A DNA stretch of 64,000 bases from Candidatus Heimdallarchaeota archaeon. Lineage in GTDB: Archaea > Asgardarchaeota > Heimdallarchaeia > Heimdallarchaeales > Heimdallarchaeaceae. Positions within the stretch are counted from its first letter, which is position 1. The number at the start of each line of letters is the position of its first letter. Under the pieces are notes generated by a model that was given only the letters and a program-made list of their open reading frames with translations, ran no database searches and was not told the DNA's origin. The DNA lies in the NCBI GenBank assembly GCA_030603365.1, contig JAUVXV010000002.1, positions 124,001 to 188,000 of the forward strand, read 5' to 3'. Position numbers and translations under genes: made by a program. This document shows positions 1 to 9,247 of this stretch, piece by piece.

Positions 1-286
1 TAATTGAGAGCATATCAGAATCCGAATATCCAGGAGGTGGATAAACAATGCCCCAATCATCTGTAGTAACTTCTAGTTCAATTCCTATAGCTCGAAGGTA
101 TTGACTAATATAAAGACCACAATAACCACTTAACCTATTATCAGTAAGGATACGATATTTTAAATCTAGAAGAGGTTCAACTGCATTACTTGACTGTATA
201 CACTGGTTTGTTACCAGACTAATGGTAAATATAACACTGAACAGTAATCTTAGATTGCTCTTTCTCTTCTTTACCAATAGAATCAC
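1..286 (-). CDS. ABC-transporter solute-binding protein, family 5 type (N-terminal part only)
   Basis: The reading frame is open from a GTG at 286 (TTG at 277 also possible) to the left edge, so only about 95 residues are present. They begin with basic residues and a hydrophobic stretch ending in SSNA, which looks like a Sec signal peptide. The mature part then reads LKYRILTDNRLSGYCGLYIS, followed by QYLRAIGIELEVTTDDWGIV. This resembles the segment of peptide/nickel-type (SBP_bac_5) binding proteins where an effective inhibitor or ligand-binding core follows 'IGI-x-V'. An in-frame stop sits directly before the GTG, and a TATA-like box lies about 30 bp upstream, which fits a near-leaderless start. 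The family captures peptides or other solutes outside the cell for an ABC importer; the ligand cannot be told from this fragment. Confidence 0.6.
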   Translation of the reverse strand, partial: MILLVKKRKSNLRLLFSVIFTISLVTNQCIQSSNAVEPLLDLKYRILTDNRLSGYCGLYISQYLRAIGIELEVTTDDWGIVYPPPGYSDSDMLSI

Positions 287-311
287 TTACAAATTATACT
301 TACAATAAAAC

Positions 312-322
312 CATTATATACA
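312..322 (-). promoter_or_regulatory. Archaeal TATA box for the solute-binding protein gene
   Basis: On the minus strand the sequence reads GTATATAATGG. Its centre is about 30 bp before the GTG at 286, close to the usual archaeal spacing of TATA box to transcription start, so the transcript would have almost no leader. Confidence 0.5.
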
Positions 323-459
323 CTAGCTCAAGACGTTTTTAAGACTTATTTTTGACAATAGTTTGTGTGATAAATTTGTCTCTGAATCCTTTGCAAAAAT
401 TTCTTCTAATCCAACATAGTGTTGGATGTAGTTTTTTTAGAAAAAGAAAAGGACAGAGT

Positions 460-834
460 CTAGATCAACTCTCTAGACACCATAGTGATTACTTCTTTTG
501 CTTCTTCTGAAAGAAGTTTCTTTTTTGGTGTTAATGCAGCAAGCAACAAATCATTGAGTATATTTTCTCTATTTTTGTTTACTACTTCTAGAAGCGTTAA
601 ATCATCAACTTGAGTCTTATCTTTGTAAAGTTTAACTATCTCTTCAACCAAGTCATTAGTTGTTGATTGCATTGCTTTAATAATTCTTTTTTCTGAAGCT
701 GTAACTTTCCCATCTCTCACACAATAGGTTTTCACTGCTTCAACCATTTGATCAAGTGCAGATCTTAATTCCGCTTCCTCAGTTTCTGTTAAAATGTCTT
801 CTAATATTTCCACGTCTTCGACCACAAATACCAC
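460..834 (-). CDS. Small conserved-looking helical protein of unknown function
   Basis: A 124-residue, acidic, mostly helical protein with no signal peptide and no membrane segment. I do not recognise the family. The N-terminus has a run of acidic and hydrophobic residues (EDVEILEDILTETEEAELRS), and there is a single cysteine near residue 38. The start could be GTG 834 or GTG 825. A minus-strand TATA-like box (CTTAAATATTAT, 857-868) is centred about 28 bp before 834, which favours a leaderless start at 834, whereas AGGGGTGG just upstream of 825 could be a ribosome binding site for the shorter form. It stands alone, downstream of and on the same strand as the nucleotidyltransferase gene. Confidence 0.6.
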   Translation of the reverse strand: MVFVVEDVEILEDILTETEEAELRSALDQMVEAVKTYCVRDGKVTASEKRIIKAMQSTTNDLVEEIVKLYKDKTQVDDLTLLEVVNKNRENILNDLLLAALTPKKKLLSEEAKEVITMVSRELI

Positions 835-908
835 CCCTAACCAGCAAAGTGATTAATAATATTTAAGCAAGTAATTCTTTGCTTTTCATTACTTTTAAAT
901 GTTATCTA

Positions 909-1919
909 TCATTTTTCTGAAGTGGAAAGACGGATATCAGAATAGTCTCCAACTTTTAGTGAATGGGCTTTCATTCCCTGAACTTTGCTATTTGTACCTA
1001 TAACAGAGTCGGAAATAATTGAATCCTTGAGAATTGACTTCTCTAGAATAACAGAATTCTTGATTTCACTATTCTCTACGTGTACTCCTTCTTCTATCAT
1101 AACATAAGGACCTATAACTGAATCAGTAATTTTAGTTCCCTTTGCAACAAAGACTGGAGGGATAATTTCTGTATTGATAACTTCTCCTAAAACAGCATGG
1201 GTTTGATCATTAAGGTAATGTTTATTCACAGCAAGCAGATCCTCAGGAAAACCTATATCTAGACGCCATCCAGAGATCAGACTTGCTTTGACAGAATATC
1301 CTTGATCAATTAGAGCTTGTATTGCATCTGTCAATTCATATTCTCCTCTGAAAGATGGTTTTAAATCCGCAAACATATTGAAAATTACTGGTGAGAACAC
1401 ATAGAATCCTGTAATCACATAGTTGCTCTTAGGATTCTGAGGTTTTTCCTCAAGAGATAAAACTTTATCTCCTTCTAGTTCCACTACGCCATACCTCTGA
1501 GGATTTTCATTTTCTTCTAGATGTAGAGTTGCAGAAGCTTTAGTTTCTAGATGTAAATCAATTACTTTTTTCAGATCAGTGGAGAACAGATTATCACCTA
1601 AAAAGACCACAAAATCTCCAGTGATATAATCTTTAACAAGATTTACAGCTGTTGCTAAACCTTTGATTTGAGTCGAATTTTGAATCACATAGGTTATTTT
1701 TACCCCAAGTTCTTCTCCGTTTTTGAAGTAGTTCATGATTGATTCTCTTTCATATCCTACTACCATGATTATATCTGTAATATTCAATACATCTCTTAGA
1801 TACTCCAAAGAGTGATGCAAAATTGGCTTTCCTGCTACTGGAAGCATATGTTTAGGTCTGAAACTGGTTAAAGGGAGAAGTCTTCTTCCATGTCCAGCTG
1901 CTAAGATAACTCCTTTCAT
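909..1919 (-). CDS. Sugar-1-phosphate nucleotidylyltransferase (RmlA/GlmU-like)
   Basis: Makes an NDP-sugar from a sugar 1-phosphate and an NTP. The N-terminal catalytic domain carries the signature LAAGHGRRLLPLT...RPKHMLPVAGKPI (residues 6-33), a GDNLF metal-binding segment near 108, EEKP near 156 and WRLDIGFPEDLLAVN near 220. About 95 further residues form an imperfect hexapeptide (left-handed beta-helix) tail with repeated 'I-x-x-SVI' units. The length (336) and tail fit the long archaeal glucose-1-phosphate thymidylyltransferase or GlmU-like group. Which sugar and nucleotide it uses cannot be decided from sequence. It probably supplies a donor to the glycan locus that follows. Start is ATG with a canonical N-terminus. 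Confidence 0.85.
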   Translation of the reverse strand: MKGVILAAGHGRRLLPLTSFRPKHMLPVAGKPILHHSLEYLRDVLNITDIIMVVGYERESIMNYFKNGEELGVKITYVIQNSTQIKGLATAVNLVKDYITGDFVVFLGDNLFSTDLKKVIDLHLETKASATLHLEENENPQRYGVVELEGDKVLSLEEKPQNPKSNYVITGFYVFSPVIFNMFADLKPSFRGEYELTDAIQALIDQGYSVKASLISGWRLDIGFPEDLLAVNKHYLNDQTHAVLGEVINTEIIPPVFVAKGTKITDSVIGPYVMIEEGVHVENSEIKNSVILEKSILKDSIISDSVIGTNSKVQGMKAHSLKVGDYSDIRLSTSEK

Positions 1920-2459
1920 AATTACACCTTATGTCTTATCGAACCTATTTTTCGAATTTGAATTCATAACAAATTAAGTTTTTCTAAAGTTATCTGTTAT
2001 TGTAAACTATAAAAGAATTCTCTTATGAATAAAACTTATTCCTAGATAAAGAGAGGTAGTTTGAATGATCGACTGGATTTTACTATATAAAATCTGATTA
2101 TCATAAAATAGCAGAGCACTTATAGGTTCCTTAGGTTATCTTCTATATGACATTACAACAAAAATTATAGTCCAAAAATTTAAATTTACATTTAACAATA
2201 TAATTATATAAATTCCATTTATTAAAAAGTTTATATAAACTGTGTTTTTTTCCTTTGTAATCCATATTTTTAAAATTACAAAATTTTGGAAGTATAAGCT
2301 TATATATAGGACAATATAGTGTTTAAACAGGTTAAAATCTAGTTATAACTTGGGATTATGCATTCTTGTCAAAGGTTATTAATGGGGAACTAAAATATTT
2401 ATCATAATTTTTGAAAAAGATTGAAAGGTTCAGTTATAGCGTTGATTGAGGAAGAGAAA
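1920..2459. other. 540-bp gene-free divergent promoter region
   Basis: Very AT-rich, with no plausible gene. It contains two perfect palindromes: AGTTTATATAAACT at 2228-2241 and TATAAGCTTATA at 2293-2304. Both look like TATA elements or protein-binding sites. An A/T-rich box near 2391-2402 is a candidate TATA for the downstream plus-strand gene. The region separates the minus-strand nucleotidyltransferase gene from the plus-strand glycosyltransferase gene. Confidence 0.5.
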
Positions 2460-3167
2460 ATGAAAGAAAAAGAATCGGAAGGGAAACTTGCAATATTAAT
2501 TCCAACTTTAAATGAAGAACAAGCAATTGGAAAACTTGTAGCAAAATGTACAGATGTTACTGAAAAAGTATATTTGATTGATGGTCTTTCAACCGATAAA
2601 ACTATAGAGAATGCAAAGAAAGTTGGAGCAAAGATATTGCTTTGTGAAGAGAAAGGCAAAGGAATCGCATTAATTAAAGGATTTAAGAGCATTTTGGAAG
2701 ACAATAATGTTGATTTTATTGCTTATATTGACGGCGATAACACATATGATCCATCAGATATTAATCACATCTATCGACGGATGAAAAAAGAATCCCAATA
2801 TGATTTGATGATTGGGAATAGATTTCCAAAAAGAGAGAAGGGTACAATTACAAGACTTAATATGTTGGGAAATAAGGTTTTTTCAAAGCTAATAAGTATT
2901 TTAGTTAAACAAAAAATTGTAGATAGTCAATCAGGATTACGAATAATGTCCAAGGATGTCGCAGATTTTCTAGTAAAAACATTAAAATCTAGAAACTTTG
3001 AAATCGAAACAGAAATGATTGTGAAAGCTGCAAAAGTAGGATACAAAATAGGAGAAACCCCTATAAATTACTATAAAAGAGATGGAGATACTAAATTAGA
3101 TCCATTAATTGACGGATTTCGAATATTGAAAACAATTTTCAAATCTGCAGTTAACAGGAAATCGTGA
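2460..3167 (+). CDS. Family 2 glycosyltransferase, dolichol-phosphate mannosyltransferase-like
   Basis: A 235-residue GT-A glycosyltransferase. Visible motifs are ILIPTLNEEQAIG (substrate pocket), LIDGLSTDKT, the KGKG turn, and the metal-binding DGDNTY, with SGLRIMSK and FEIETEMI in the C-terminal half. These are typical of DPM1/AglJ-type enzymes that load a sugar onto dolichyl phosphate or start an N-glycan. It lacks the C-terminal membrane helices of the longer DPM forms. I place the start at ATG 2460 because GAGGA (2448-2452) precedes it at good spacing; an upstream TTG at 2421 is less likely. It is convergent with the next gene. Confidence 0.8.
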   Translation: MKEKESEGKLAILIPTLNEEQAIGKLVAKCTDVTEKVYLIDGLSTDKTIENAKKVGAKILLCEEKGKGIALIKGFKSILEDNNVDFIAYIDGDNTYDPSDINHIYRRMKKESQYDLMIGNRFPKREKGTITRLNMLGNKVFSKLISILVKQKIVDSQSGLRIMSKDVADFLVKTLKSRNFEIETEMIVKAAKVGYKIGETPINYYKRDGDTKLDPLIDGFRILKTIFKSAVNRKS

Positions 3168-3190
3168 ATGCTATATCTCGATGCTTTAAA

Positions 3191-4402
3191 CTAATTTACT
3201 CTTGTTGATTCGATTAAGGGAATTTCAGTTATTTCTTTTTTTGACTGAAAAAAGATCATATAATTAGCATATAATAGACTTAATACAATTTGAATATAAC
3301 CATAAATACTATTTCTAACAATTGGAATCAATAATACAACAATAATAACTGATGGTAAAACTATGTAAAGAATTACTGAATTGATACGAATAGCTAATAA
3401 GATAATTGATAAAGAAAAACTGAATACTGAAAATATTATTAATACAGGAAAAACGAAAGAGAAATAGAAATAAAAAGGATAAAGCAAAAAACCAATAAAA
3501 ATCTGTTTCTGATTAAAAAGAAGAATTTTGAATCCCCATATAGTTCTTAATAAATTAACTGCCCTTATCTTCTTCTGATCAAATCTTTCCTTTACTTTTG
3601 TAGGAAAATGCTCAAAATAATAAACTTGTTTAGAGAAATGCACTTTAAAACCTTTTTTTATTATCCATAGCGATGATTCATTATCATAACAGCCATTAAT
3701 ATTTTTTAAATCTGAAATCAAATTTCTCCGCAAAATAACTAATTCACCTTTTACTATAAATGTTGATCCAATGTTTGTTTCTTTCATTCTTAATAAATCA
3801 AAAAAACTTTGGTAAAAAATCTCCATTTTTGAACTTCTTTTCTCTGGATTTAAAATTTTACATGATCCTGAGATTGAGCCCACATCTTGATTTTTTGTAA
3901 AAATATCAATAGCTGATTTGATTGCTGTTTCGCCAATAAGAGAATGAGAATCTGTTAGAACCACATATTCAGATTTTGCATTTTCTACTCCTAGCATTAT
4001 AGCTCTGTTATAACCCATTCTTTCTTTTGAATGAATTAGTTGAATATTATCATATTTTGTTTGAATTTTTGAAATAATATTAGGCGTATTGTCAGTTGAA
4101 TCATCTATAACAAAAATTTCAATTCTTGATGGATAATCAATATTCAAAATCGACGATAATTTAGTTTCAATTACTTTTTCCTCATTATGTGTTGGGATTA
4201 CAATTGTTATTGGTACATACTGAGTACCTGCAAATTCAGTTTCTGAAGATAATGATTTTCTTGTATTTGATGATTTCACATACACAAAGAGATTGCCTAT
4301 TATCAAACTAACAAAATAAAAGAAAATGGGCATGAATGGAACAAATGTTACTATTAGAAATATCAAATCAAGATGTAACATTGGAAACATAAATGTGCCC
4401 AT
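3191..4402 (-). CDS. Membrane-bound family 2 glycosyltransferase
   Basis: A 403-residue protein with one N-terminal membrane helix, a GT-A domain and three or four C-terminal helices, the layout of processive or lipid-linked glycan synthases (NodC/HasA type). The GT-A core shows IVIPTHNEEKVIETKL, FVIDDSTDNT and VLTDSHSLIG where DxD or DADS normally stands, so one of the usual acidic residues is replaced by Ser-His. Further on are FIVKGELVILRR and a DQKKIRAVNLLRT segment that corresponds to the (Q/R)xxRW acceptor-binding motif in altered form. The substrate is unknown. Confidence 0.75.
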   Translation of the reverse strand: MGTFMFPMLHLDLIFLIVTFVPFMPIFFYFVSLIIGNLFVYVKSSNTRKSLSSETEFAGTQYVPITIVIPTHNEEKVIETKLSSILNIDYPSRIEIFVIDDSTDNTPNIISKIQTKYDNIQLIHSKERMGYNRAIMLGVENAKSEYVVLTDSHSLIGETAIKSAIDIFTKNQDVGSISGSCKILNPEKRSSKMEIFYQSFFDLLRMKETNIGSTFIVKGELVILRRNLISDLKNINGCYDNESSLWIIKKGFKVHFSKQVYYFEHFPTKVKERFDQKKIRAVNLLRTIWGFKILLFNQKQIFIGFLLYPFYFYFSFVFPVLIIFSVFSFSLSIILLAIRINSVILYIVLPSVIIVVLLIPIVRNSIYGYIQIVLSLLYANYMIFFQSKKEITEIPLIESTRVN

Positions 4403-4647
4403 GCTTTAAAATTTTTCTCCTATTTCATTTAAGAAGAATTTTCTAATGCCCTTATTGAATCATCTAGAATGAAAAATTCAATCATTTAAATAAACTAAAT
4501 ATAATTCATATGAAAGTAAAGATGTGTTTTACATTGCAAAAGATTATTAATTAAGTATTTAGTTGAAATTGTTGAAGAAAAACTGATAAGACACATCTAA
4601 ATTGGAAACTCAACTGTAAATTCAACAAAGTTATTTAAAAAATCAAG

Positions 4648-6807
4648 ATGAGAGAAATGTTTAACAAAGAATCTTCCAAAAAAATCATAGCAAGTCTTGT
4701 CCCCTTTGTTCTTGGGTTAATTCTTGTATTGCTTTTTGTCCTCAAATCTCTTAATCCTTTAATCTGGGGGTTAATTGGAAGTTTATTTGTTTTTTCATGT
4801 ATAGTTTCTATATGGGTTAATAATCAAAATTTTTTATCTCTAATAGTAATATTTGTTTATCAAATTGTTCTGAAGATTCCATTACACTTCAAAAATCTAT
4901 TATATGTTTTTCAACCTGATGAAGCTTATCATTTAGGTTATTCAATGATACTTTCTTTTAATCAACAGTCATTACCAGTTGAAAGGATGATAGGATATAC
5001 TCCTTTTCCAATTCTAGATTTGATAGTTTCTAAATTGATATTAGCGATTGGTTTCTCAAATACTATAATTGCTGTAAAAATTGTAAATTCAATTTTGGTG
5101 GGACTTATCACAGTTTATCTAGCAGATAAAACCTTTCAAATTGTTTTTCGAGAAAAAAAGAGATTAGCTACATTTATTTTCGCATCTTGCTATAAGTTTC
5201 TCTTTTTTTCTTCACTCTATGTTTATGAAGCTCTCACTTTCATGTTGTTTGTTTTTGCAACTTATATCATAGTGTCATTGTATTGTTCAAAAGGTTCTAT
5301 AAAGCATTTTAAACTAAAAAAAACGTTTAAATATCTTGCTTTAATAGCTGTTTTTTCTTTATTAGGATTTTGGCACTATTTTTCCTACTTTCTTGGTTTT
5401 TTCTTAATTATATTGTTTTTCATCACGCAAAAAGAAACATTGAAGCTTGGAGATCAAACTAGAAGGAGAAGCTTAAAAAGTAAAATTCTGAATAATCTTT
5501 CTGTTATATGTATAACATTAATTTTGATAATCGCATTAAATATATGGGTGATGATAAGCAGTAAAGCAAGAGGGCAAGTAGGAAATTATTTCTATTCTTC
5601 GTTATCAAGTTTAAAAATTATTGAAGTATTAGGGGATTTAATATCACCTTATTCAAGAACGTTTTTGATAGTTATCGAAGCAAGTTTATTATTATTCATT
5701 TTTGTCGTAGGTGTTATTATAAAAAAATTAATAACAATTATTGCCAGAAATAAAGATAGTCTAACTTCAGTTTTGAATGTCAAAATATATCTGTTATTTT
5801 CAACAATCGCCATAGGTATAAGTTCAGCAATTTATATAGGATATTCAAAAAACATAGTTGGAGGATTAAACACAACTCAAAATCTCGGAATACTTAGTTA
5901 TCTAGCAATTCTTGGGTTATTGTTTTTCGTTTTCAATGTTTTGATATATCCCCTAATTGCAAGAAAAGGAAATATTCTTCTTAATTCGTTTTATATATTA
6001 TTTACACAATTAACTCTTATTTTTGCGTATTTAATTGTAAAAGATATCTACAATAGAATTTCTCAGATTGAAGGGACAGATACATTTTCTAGCACAATTC
6101 GTATAATCAATGAATTAAGTTATAGATTAATACCTTATATTATCTTTTTTGGTTGTATGTTTTTTATGTTTTATGAGAAATATTTTGTTAGATTATCAGA
6201 ATATATTAGAAAAATCTCTGTACATATTAGTACTTATGTTTTTAGAAAATTAAAAATAAAGAATAATGGAAAACGTAGAGTTTTTAATTTCAAAAAACTT
6301 GCATCAACAAGAAATTTGACTGTCATTTTTATATTTTTATTTTCTATTCAATCTATAGCATTCTCACCTTGGCAAATCTATCATTCAGAACTGAATTTAC
6401 CAGAAGATGACTTATATTTAGTTTCAAAATGGTTACGTTATAATTTAGATCAAACAACTGAATTTATTTTCGTTGAATATATGTATAGATCAATTGCAGC
6501 ATATTCGTTCTTAAATGTTCCAAATCTGGAAGAAAAAGCAGCAGATATTATACTGGGAATGTACTATCAAAGGGATTTAGAGTTAGTAATAAACATTCTG
6601 AGTAATTTCAGTTGCTTCTACTTTATATTTGATTTAGTAGGACTAGATGCTGAATTTATGACAAAAATTGCAAGAGATAAATACTTAATTTCATTTTACA
6701 ATATTGATCCAGAAGTTTTAGAATGTTATAATGATAGTATTCCAGTGAATGAAGAAATACTCACTGTATTTAGTACTGATACTCTACTAGTTTTAAAAAT
6801 CATATAG
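4648..6807 (+). CDS. Large multi-pass membrane protein, probable GT-C glycosyltransferase
   Basis: A 719-residue protein with about 12-14 hydrophobic helices and a soluble C-terminal portion of roughly 120 residues. The first long loop holds FQPDEAYHLGYSM, the position where GT-C enzymes that use polyprenyl-phosphate sugars (PMT/ArnT/DUF2206 style) keep their catalytic Asp-Glu. LGFWHYFSY in a later loop adds conserved-looking aromatics. I infer transfer of a sugar from a lipid carrier outside the membrane, but the family assignment rests on topology and the PDE motif only. A sugar-polymer permease is the main alternative. Confidence 0.55.
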   Translation: MREMFNKESSKKIIASLVPFVLGLILVLLFVLKSLNPLIWGLIGSLFVFSCIVSIWVNNQNFLSLIVIFVYQIVLKIPLHFKNLLYVFQPDEAYHLGYSMILSFNQQSLPVERMIGYTPFPILDLIVSKLILAIGFSNTIIAVKIVNSILVGLITVYLADKTFQIVFREKKRLATFIFASCYKFLFFSSLYVYEALTFMLFVFATYIIVSLYCSKGSIKHFKLKKTFKYLALIAVFSLLGFWHYFSYFLGFFLIILFFITQKETLKLGDQTRRRSLKSKILNNLSVICITLILIIALNIWVMISSKARGQVGNYFYSSLSSLKIIEVLGDLISPYSRTFLIVIEASLLLFIFVVGVIIKKLITIIARNKDSLTSVLNVKIYLLFSTIAIGISSAIYIGYSKNIVGGLNTTQNLGILSYLAILGLLFFVFNVLIYPLIARKGNILLNSFYILFTQLTLIFAYLIVKDIYNRISQIEGTDTFSSTIRIINELSYRLIPYIIFFGCMFFMFYEKYFVRLSEYIRKISVHISTYVFRKLKIKNNGKRRVFNFKKLASTRNLTVIFIFLFSIQSIAFSPWQIYHSELNLPEDDLYLVSKWLRYNLDQTTEFIFVEYMYRSIAAYSFLNVPNLEEKAADIILGMYYQRDLELVINILSNFSCFYFIFDLVGLDAEFMTKIARDKYLISFYNIDPEVLECYNDSIPVNEEILTVFSTDTLLVLKII

Positions 6808-6826
6808 ATTGTTATTTACTGACACC

Positions 6827-7978
6827 TCATTCTCTAATATTCATATTTACCAATGATTCAAACCATTTTAATAATCTCTCAATACCCTCCTCAAATGAGT
6901 AGATAACATAATCTATCTTTTTTATTTTAGAATCATACATTTCCAAAATAATATCTGCTAGTTCTCTTTCATTACCTGCATTAAAAAATTTTGCATATCC
7001 TGTGAATTGCTCAACAGCAGAACCAACTCTAGATGCAATAATTGGAAGATTATAATGTGCTGCTTCTATCAGAGTGAGTTGACATCCCTCTGAAAAGCTA
7101 GCACTTAGGAGAGCAGAGCTTCTATTGTATAGCATGGTTATCGTTTTATTTTCTACATAGCCTAACCATTTAATTTGTTCCTGTATCTTATATTCTCTAA
7201 TTCTTTTTTTAATCTTATTTGTATAAAATTTTCCAAAGAAAGGCATTTCACTACCTGCTATAAGTAGCTTAATGTTCTTATTGTTTGCAATTTTCAATGC
7301 TTCTATAATTGTATGAATACCTTTAGTGTAATAAAGTGATCCAACAAAAAGTAGAAGAAAGTCTCTATCTTTTAATTGATGTGAATTCTGATATATCTTC
7401 CATTCTTCTTCATTGCTCAAATATTCTTTGTAATTACTGAATAAACCATAAGGCAAGGTAAAAATTTTTTCAGCTGAAACTCCTAAATGTATTAAACTTT
7501 TAGTCATGTTCTCTGATATAGAGAGATAGAAGTATCGTTCTTTAATAACTTTTTTCTTAAAGTATTGAATTGTTTTATACCAGACTCTAAAAAGAAGGGA
7601 AATTGAAAAAGGAGATAGATCGTCTTTAATATAAAATCCTGGTTCGTCATGAAATAATATAATGGTCTTGATGTTCTTGGGTGTTGGTAAAGCATAACCA
7701 GAATAAACTGAAGATAGTATTAAATCAGGTTTAATTTTTCTACAAACTTTTCTAAGTTTTTTTTTTCCAAAGATTCTATAGAAAACATATTCAAAAAATG
7801 GAATTTTAAAACTGTAGGTAGGATTGAAAAAGATTTCACCTATACCATCAAATGTTTTATCATCAGTTATTGAAAAAAGATCTATTTTTGTTTCAAAATG
7901 CAACTTTATTAGTTTTGAAATTCTTTCAGCGCCATATTTCGGAGACCCCAATCCTCTAGAAACATACAATACTCTCAT
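6827..7978 (-). CDS. Family 4 glycosyltransferase
   Basis: A GT-B enzyme of about 383 residues. The N-terminus MRVLYVSRGLGSPKYGAERI is the usual GT4 beginning. The C-terminal Rossmann half has LLFVGSLYYTKGIHTIIEAL, IKWLGYVENKTITMLYNRSS and the nucleotide-sugar-binding ALLSASFSEGCQLTLIEA, which is the E-x7-E motif with the catalytic glutamate. Start is ATG 7978, preceded by AAAGGGA; ATG 7984 is possible. It is the last gene of the minus-strand run LicD-flippase-fucose synthase-dehydratase-GT4, with gaps of 100 bp or less, so it probably extends the same glycan. Confidence 0.85.
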   Translation of the reverse strand: MRVLYVSRGLGSPKYGAERISKLIKLHFETKIDLFSITDDKTFDGIGEIFFNPTYSFKIPFFEYVFYRIFGKKKLRKVCRKIKPDLILSSVYSGYALPTPKNIKTIILFHDEPGFYIKDDLSPFSISLLFRVWYKTIQYFKKKVIKERYFYLSISENMTKSLIHLGVSAEKIFTLPYGLFSNYKEYLSNEEEWKIYQNSHQLKDRDFLLLFVGSLYYTKGIHTIIEALKIANNKNIKLLIAGSEMPFFGKFYTNKIKKRIREYKIQEQIKWLGYVENKTITMLYNRSSALLSASFSEGCQLTLIEAAHYNLPIIASRVGSAVEQFTGYAKFFNAGNERELADIILEMYDSKIKKIDYVIYSFEEGIERLLKWFESLVNMNIRE

Positions 7979-8028
7979 AAACATCCCTTTAGATTTTCAT
8001 TTAATAAAAATGTTGTTATGGATTTATA

Positions 8029-9153
8029 CTAATCTAGCAATCTCATAAATATGTCATCAGAGAGAAAGTAGTTTACAACATTTTCCATTGTAACTGAAAT
8101 AGGGTATTGAGGTTTGTATCCTAATTCTTTTTTAGCTTTTGAATAATCACAAACTAATATATTTACCTCTGTTGGTCTGTATCGCGATTTGTCGATTTCA
8201 AGACGATAGTCAATATCAAATAATGAAGCTGTAAGTTTAGCAAGATTTTCAATTGATATTCCATATCCATGACCTAGATTGTATACTTCACCCTTTGTGC
8301 CATTTAATATTGCTAATATGTATCCTTGAATCATATCTCGAATGTCTGTAAAATCTCTTATTGGTTTAGGGTTACCAATTCTAATAATTCTAGTTCCTTT
8401 CTTAATTGCTCCTGCCACTTGGCTAGCAATAACAGATGTCACGAATTGTAAACCTCTTTTTGGACCTGTATGGTTAAAACCTCTTGTTATTGTAACTGGT
8501 ACACCATATGCTCTAAAGTAAGTGAGTGAATACATTTCTGTAGCGACTTTACTAACTGCGTACGGTGATTGAGGTCTTAATGGATTGTTTTCATTAATTG
8601 GTATTTCATGTGGATGAACTAGTCCATATTCTTCACTACTACAAGCAACTTGCATGCATTGAAGATCAATGTTTTTTTTTCGTATTACTTCTAGTAAATT
8701 GACAGTTCCCTGAATGTTTGTGTGAATTGATTCAATTGGAGCTTTAAAGGATGTTGGGACAAAAGATTGAGCTGCTAAATGAAAAATATAATTTGGTTCT
8801 ATTTCAGTAATAGCTGATTCAAGAGAAGGGTAATCTATTAAATTTGCTTCTTTTAATATCACCTGATCTGTTATATTTCTTATATTTGGAAAAATTGGGA
8901 CAGATTGCCTTCTTACAGTACCGTAAACCTCTATATTCTCATCTAGTTCAACCAGTTTTTCAGCTAAATGACTTCCAACAAAACCAGTTATCCCAGTTAT
9001 TAAGATTCTTGAATCTGCCAATTTATTCCTATCGAAAAGCTCCTTTTTTTCCTTATCAAATTCTTGTAGATATATATCTATACAATCAGGATTTATTAAC
9101 AAATCTTTATATTTTTCATTAATCTCCTCAAAGAACTTATCTTCATTATTCAT
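8029..9153 (-). CDS. NDP-sugar dehydratase/epimerase, GDP-mannose 4,6-dehydratase-like
   Basis: An extended short-chain dehydrogenase. After an unusual N-terminal extension of about 45 residues it shows the NAD(P)-binding ITGITGFVGSHLAEKL, FHLAAQSFVPTSF, the active-site triad segment CSSEEYG...YAVSK, and TRGFNHTGPKRG, a phrase typical of GDP-mannose 4,6-dehydratases and GDP-4-keto-6-deoxymannose reductases. The next upstream gene encodes a GDP-fucose synthase-like enzyme, so the pair would convert GDP-mannose to GDP-L-fucose through the 4-keto-6-deoxy intermediate. GDP-rhamnose or 6-deoxytalose reductase activity is an alternative. Start is ATG 9153. Confidence 0.8.
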   Translation of the reverse strand: MNNEDKFFEEINEKYKDLLINPDCIDIYLQEFDKEKKELFDRNKLADSRILITGITGFVGSHLAEKLVELDENIEVYGTVRRQSVPIFPNIRNITDQVILKEANLIDYPSLESAITEIEPNYIFHLAAQSFVPTSFKAPIESIHTNIQGTVNLLEVIRKKNIDLQCMQVACSSEEYGLVHPHEIPINENNPLRPQSPYAVSKVATEMYSLTYFRAYGVPVTITRGFNHTGPKRGLQFVTSVIASQVAGAIKKGTRIIRIGNPKPIRDFTDIRDMIQGYILAILNGTKGEVYNLGHGYGISIENLAKLTASLFDIDYRLEIDKSRYRPTEVNILVCDYSKAKKELGYKPQYPISVTMENVVNYFLSDDIFMRLLD

Positions 9154-9247
9154 GTTTTTCGAATGTTTATCTTGTTATAAATATCTTTTGAAAAATATTG
9201 AATTATTACTCTAAAATGAGTATAGGAGATACTTCAAGTTTTTCTTA

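Noticed and set aside
2402..2704. 100-codon open frame on the minus strand
   Set aside because: Lies opposite the start of the GT2 gene; it is a Ser/Phe-rich shadow with no motif.
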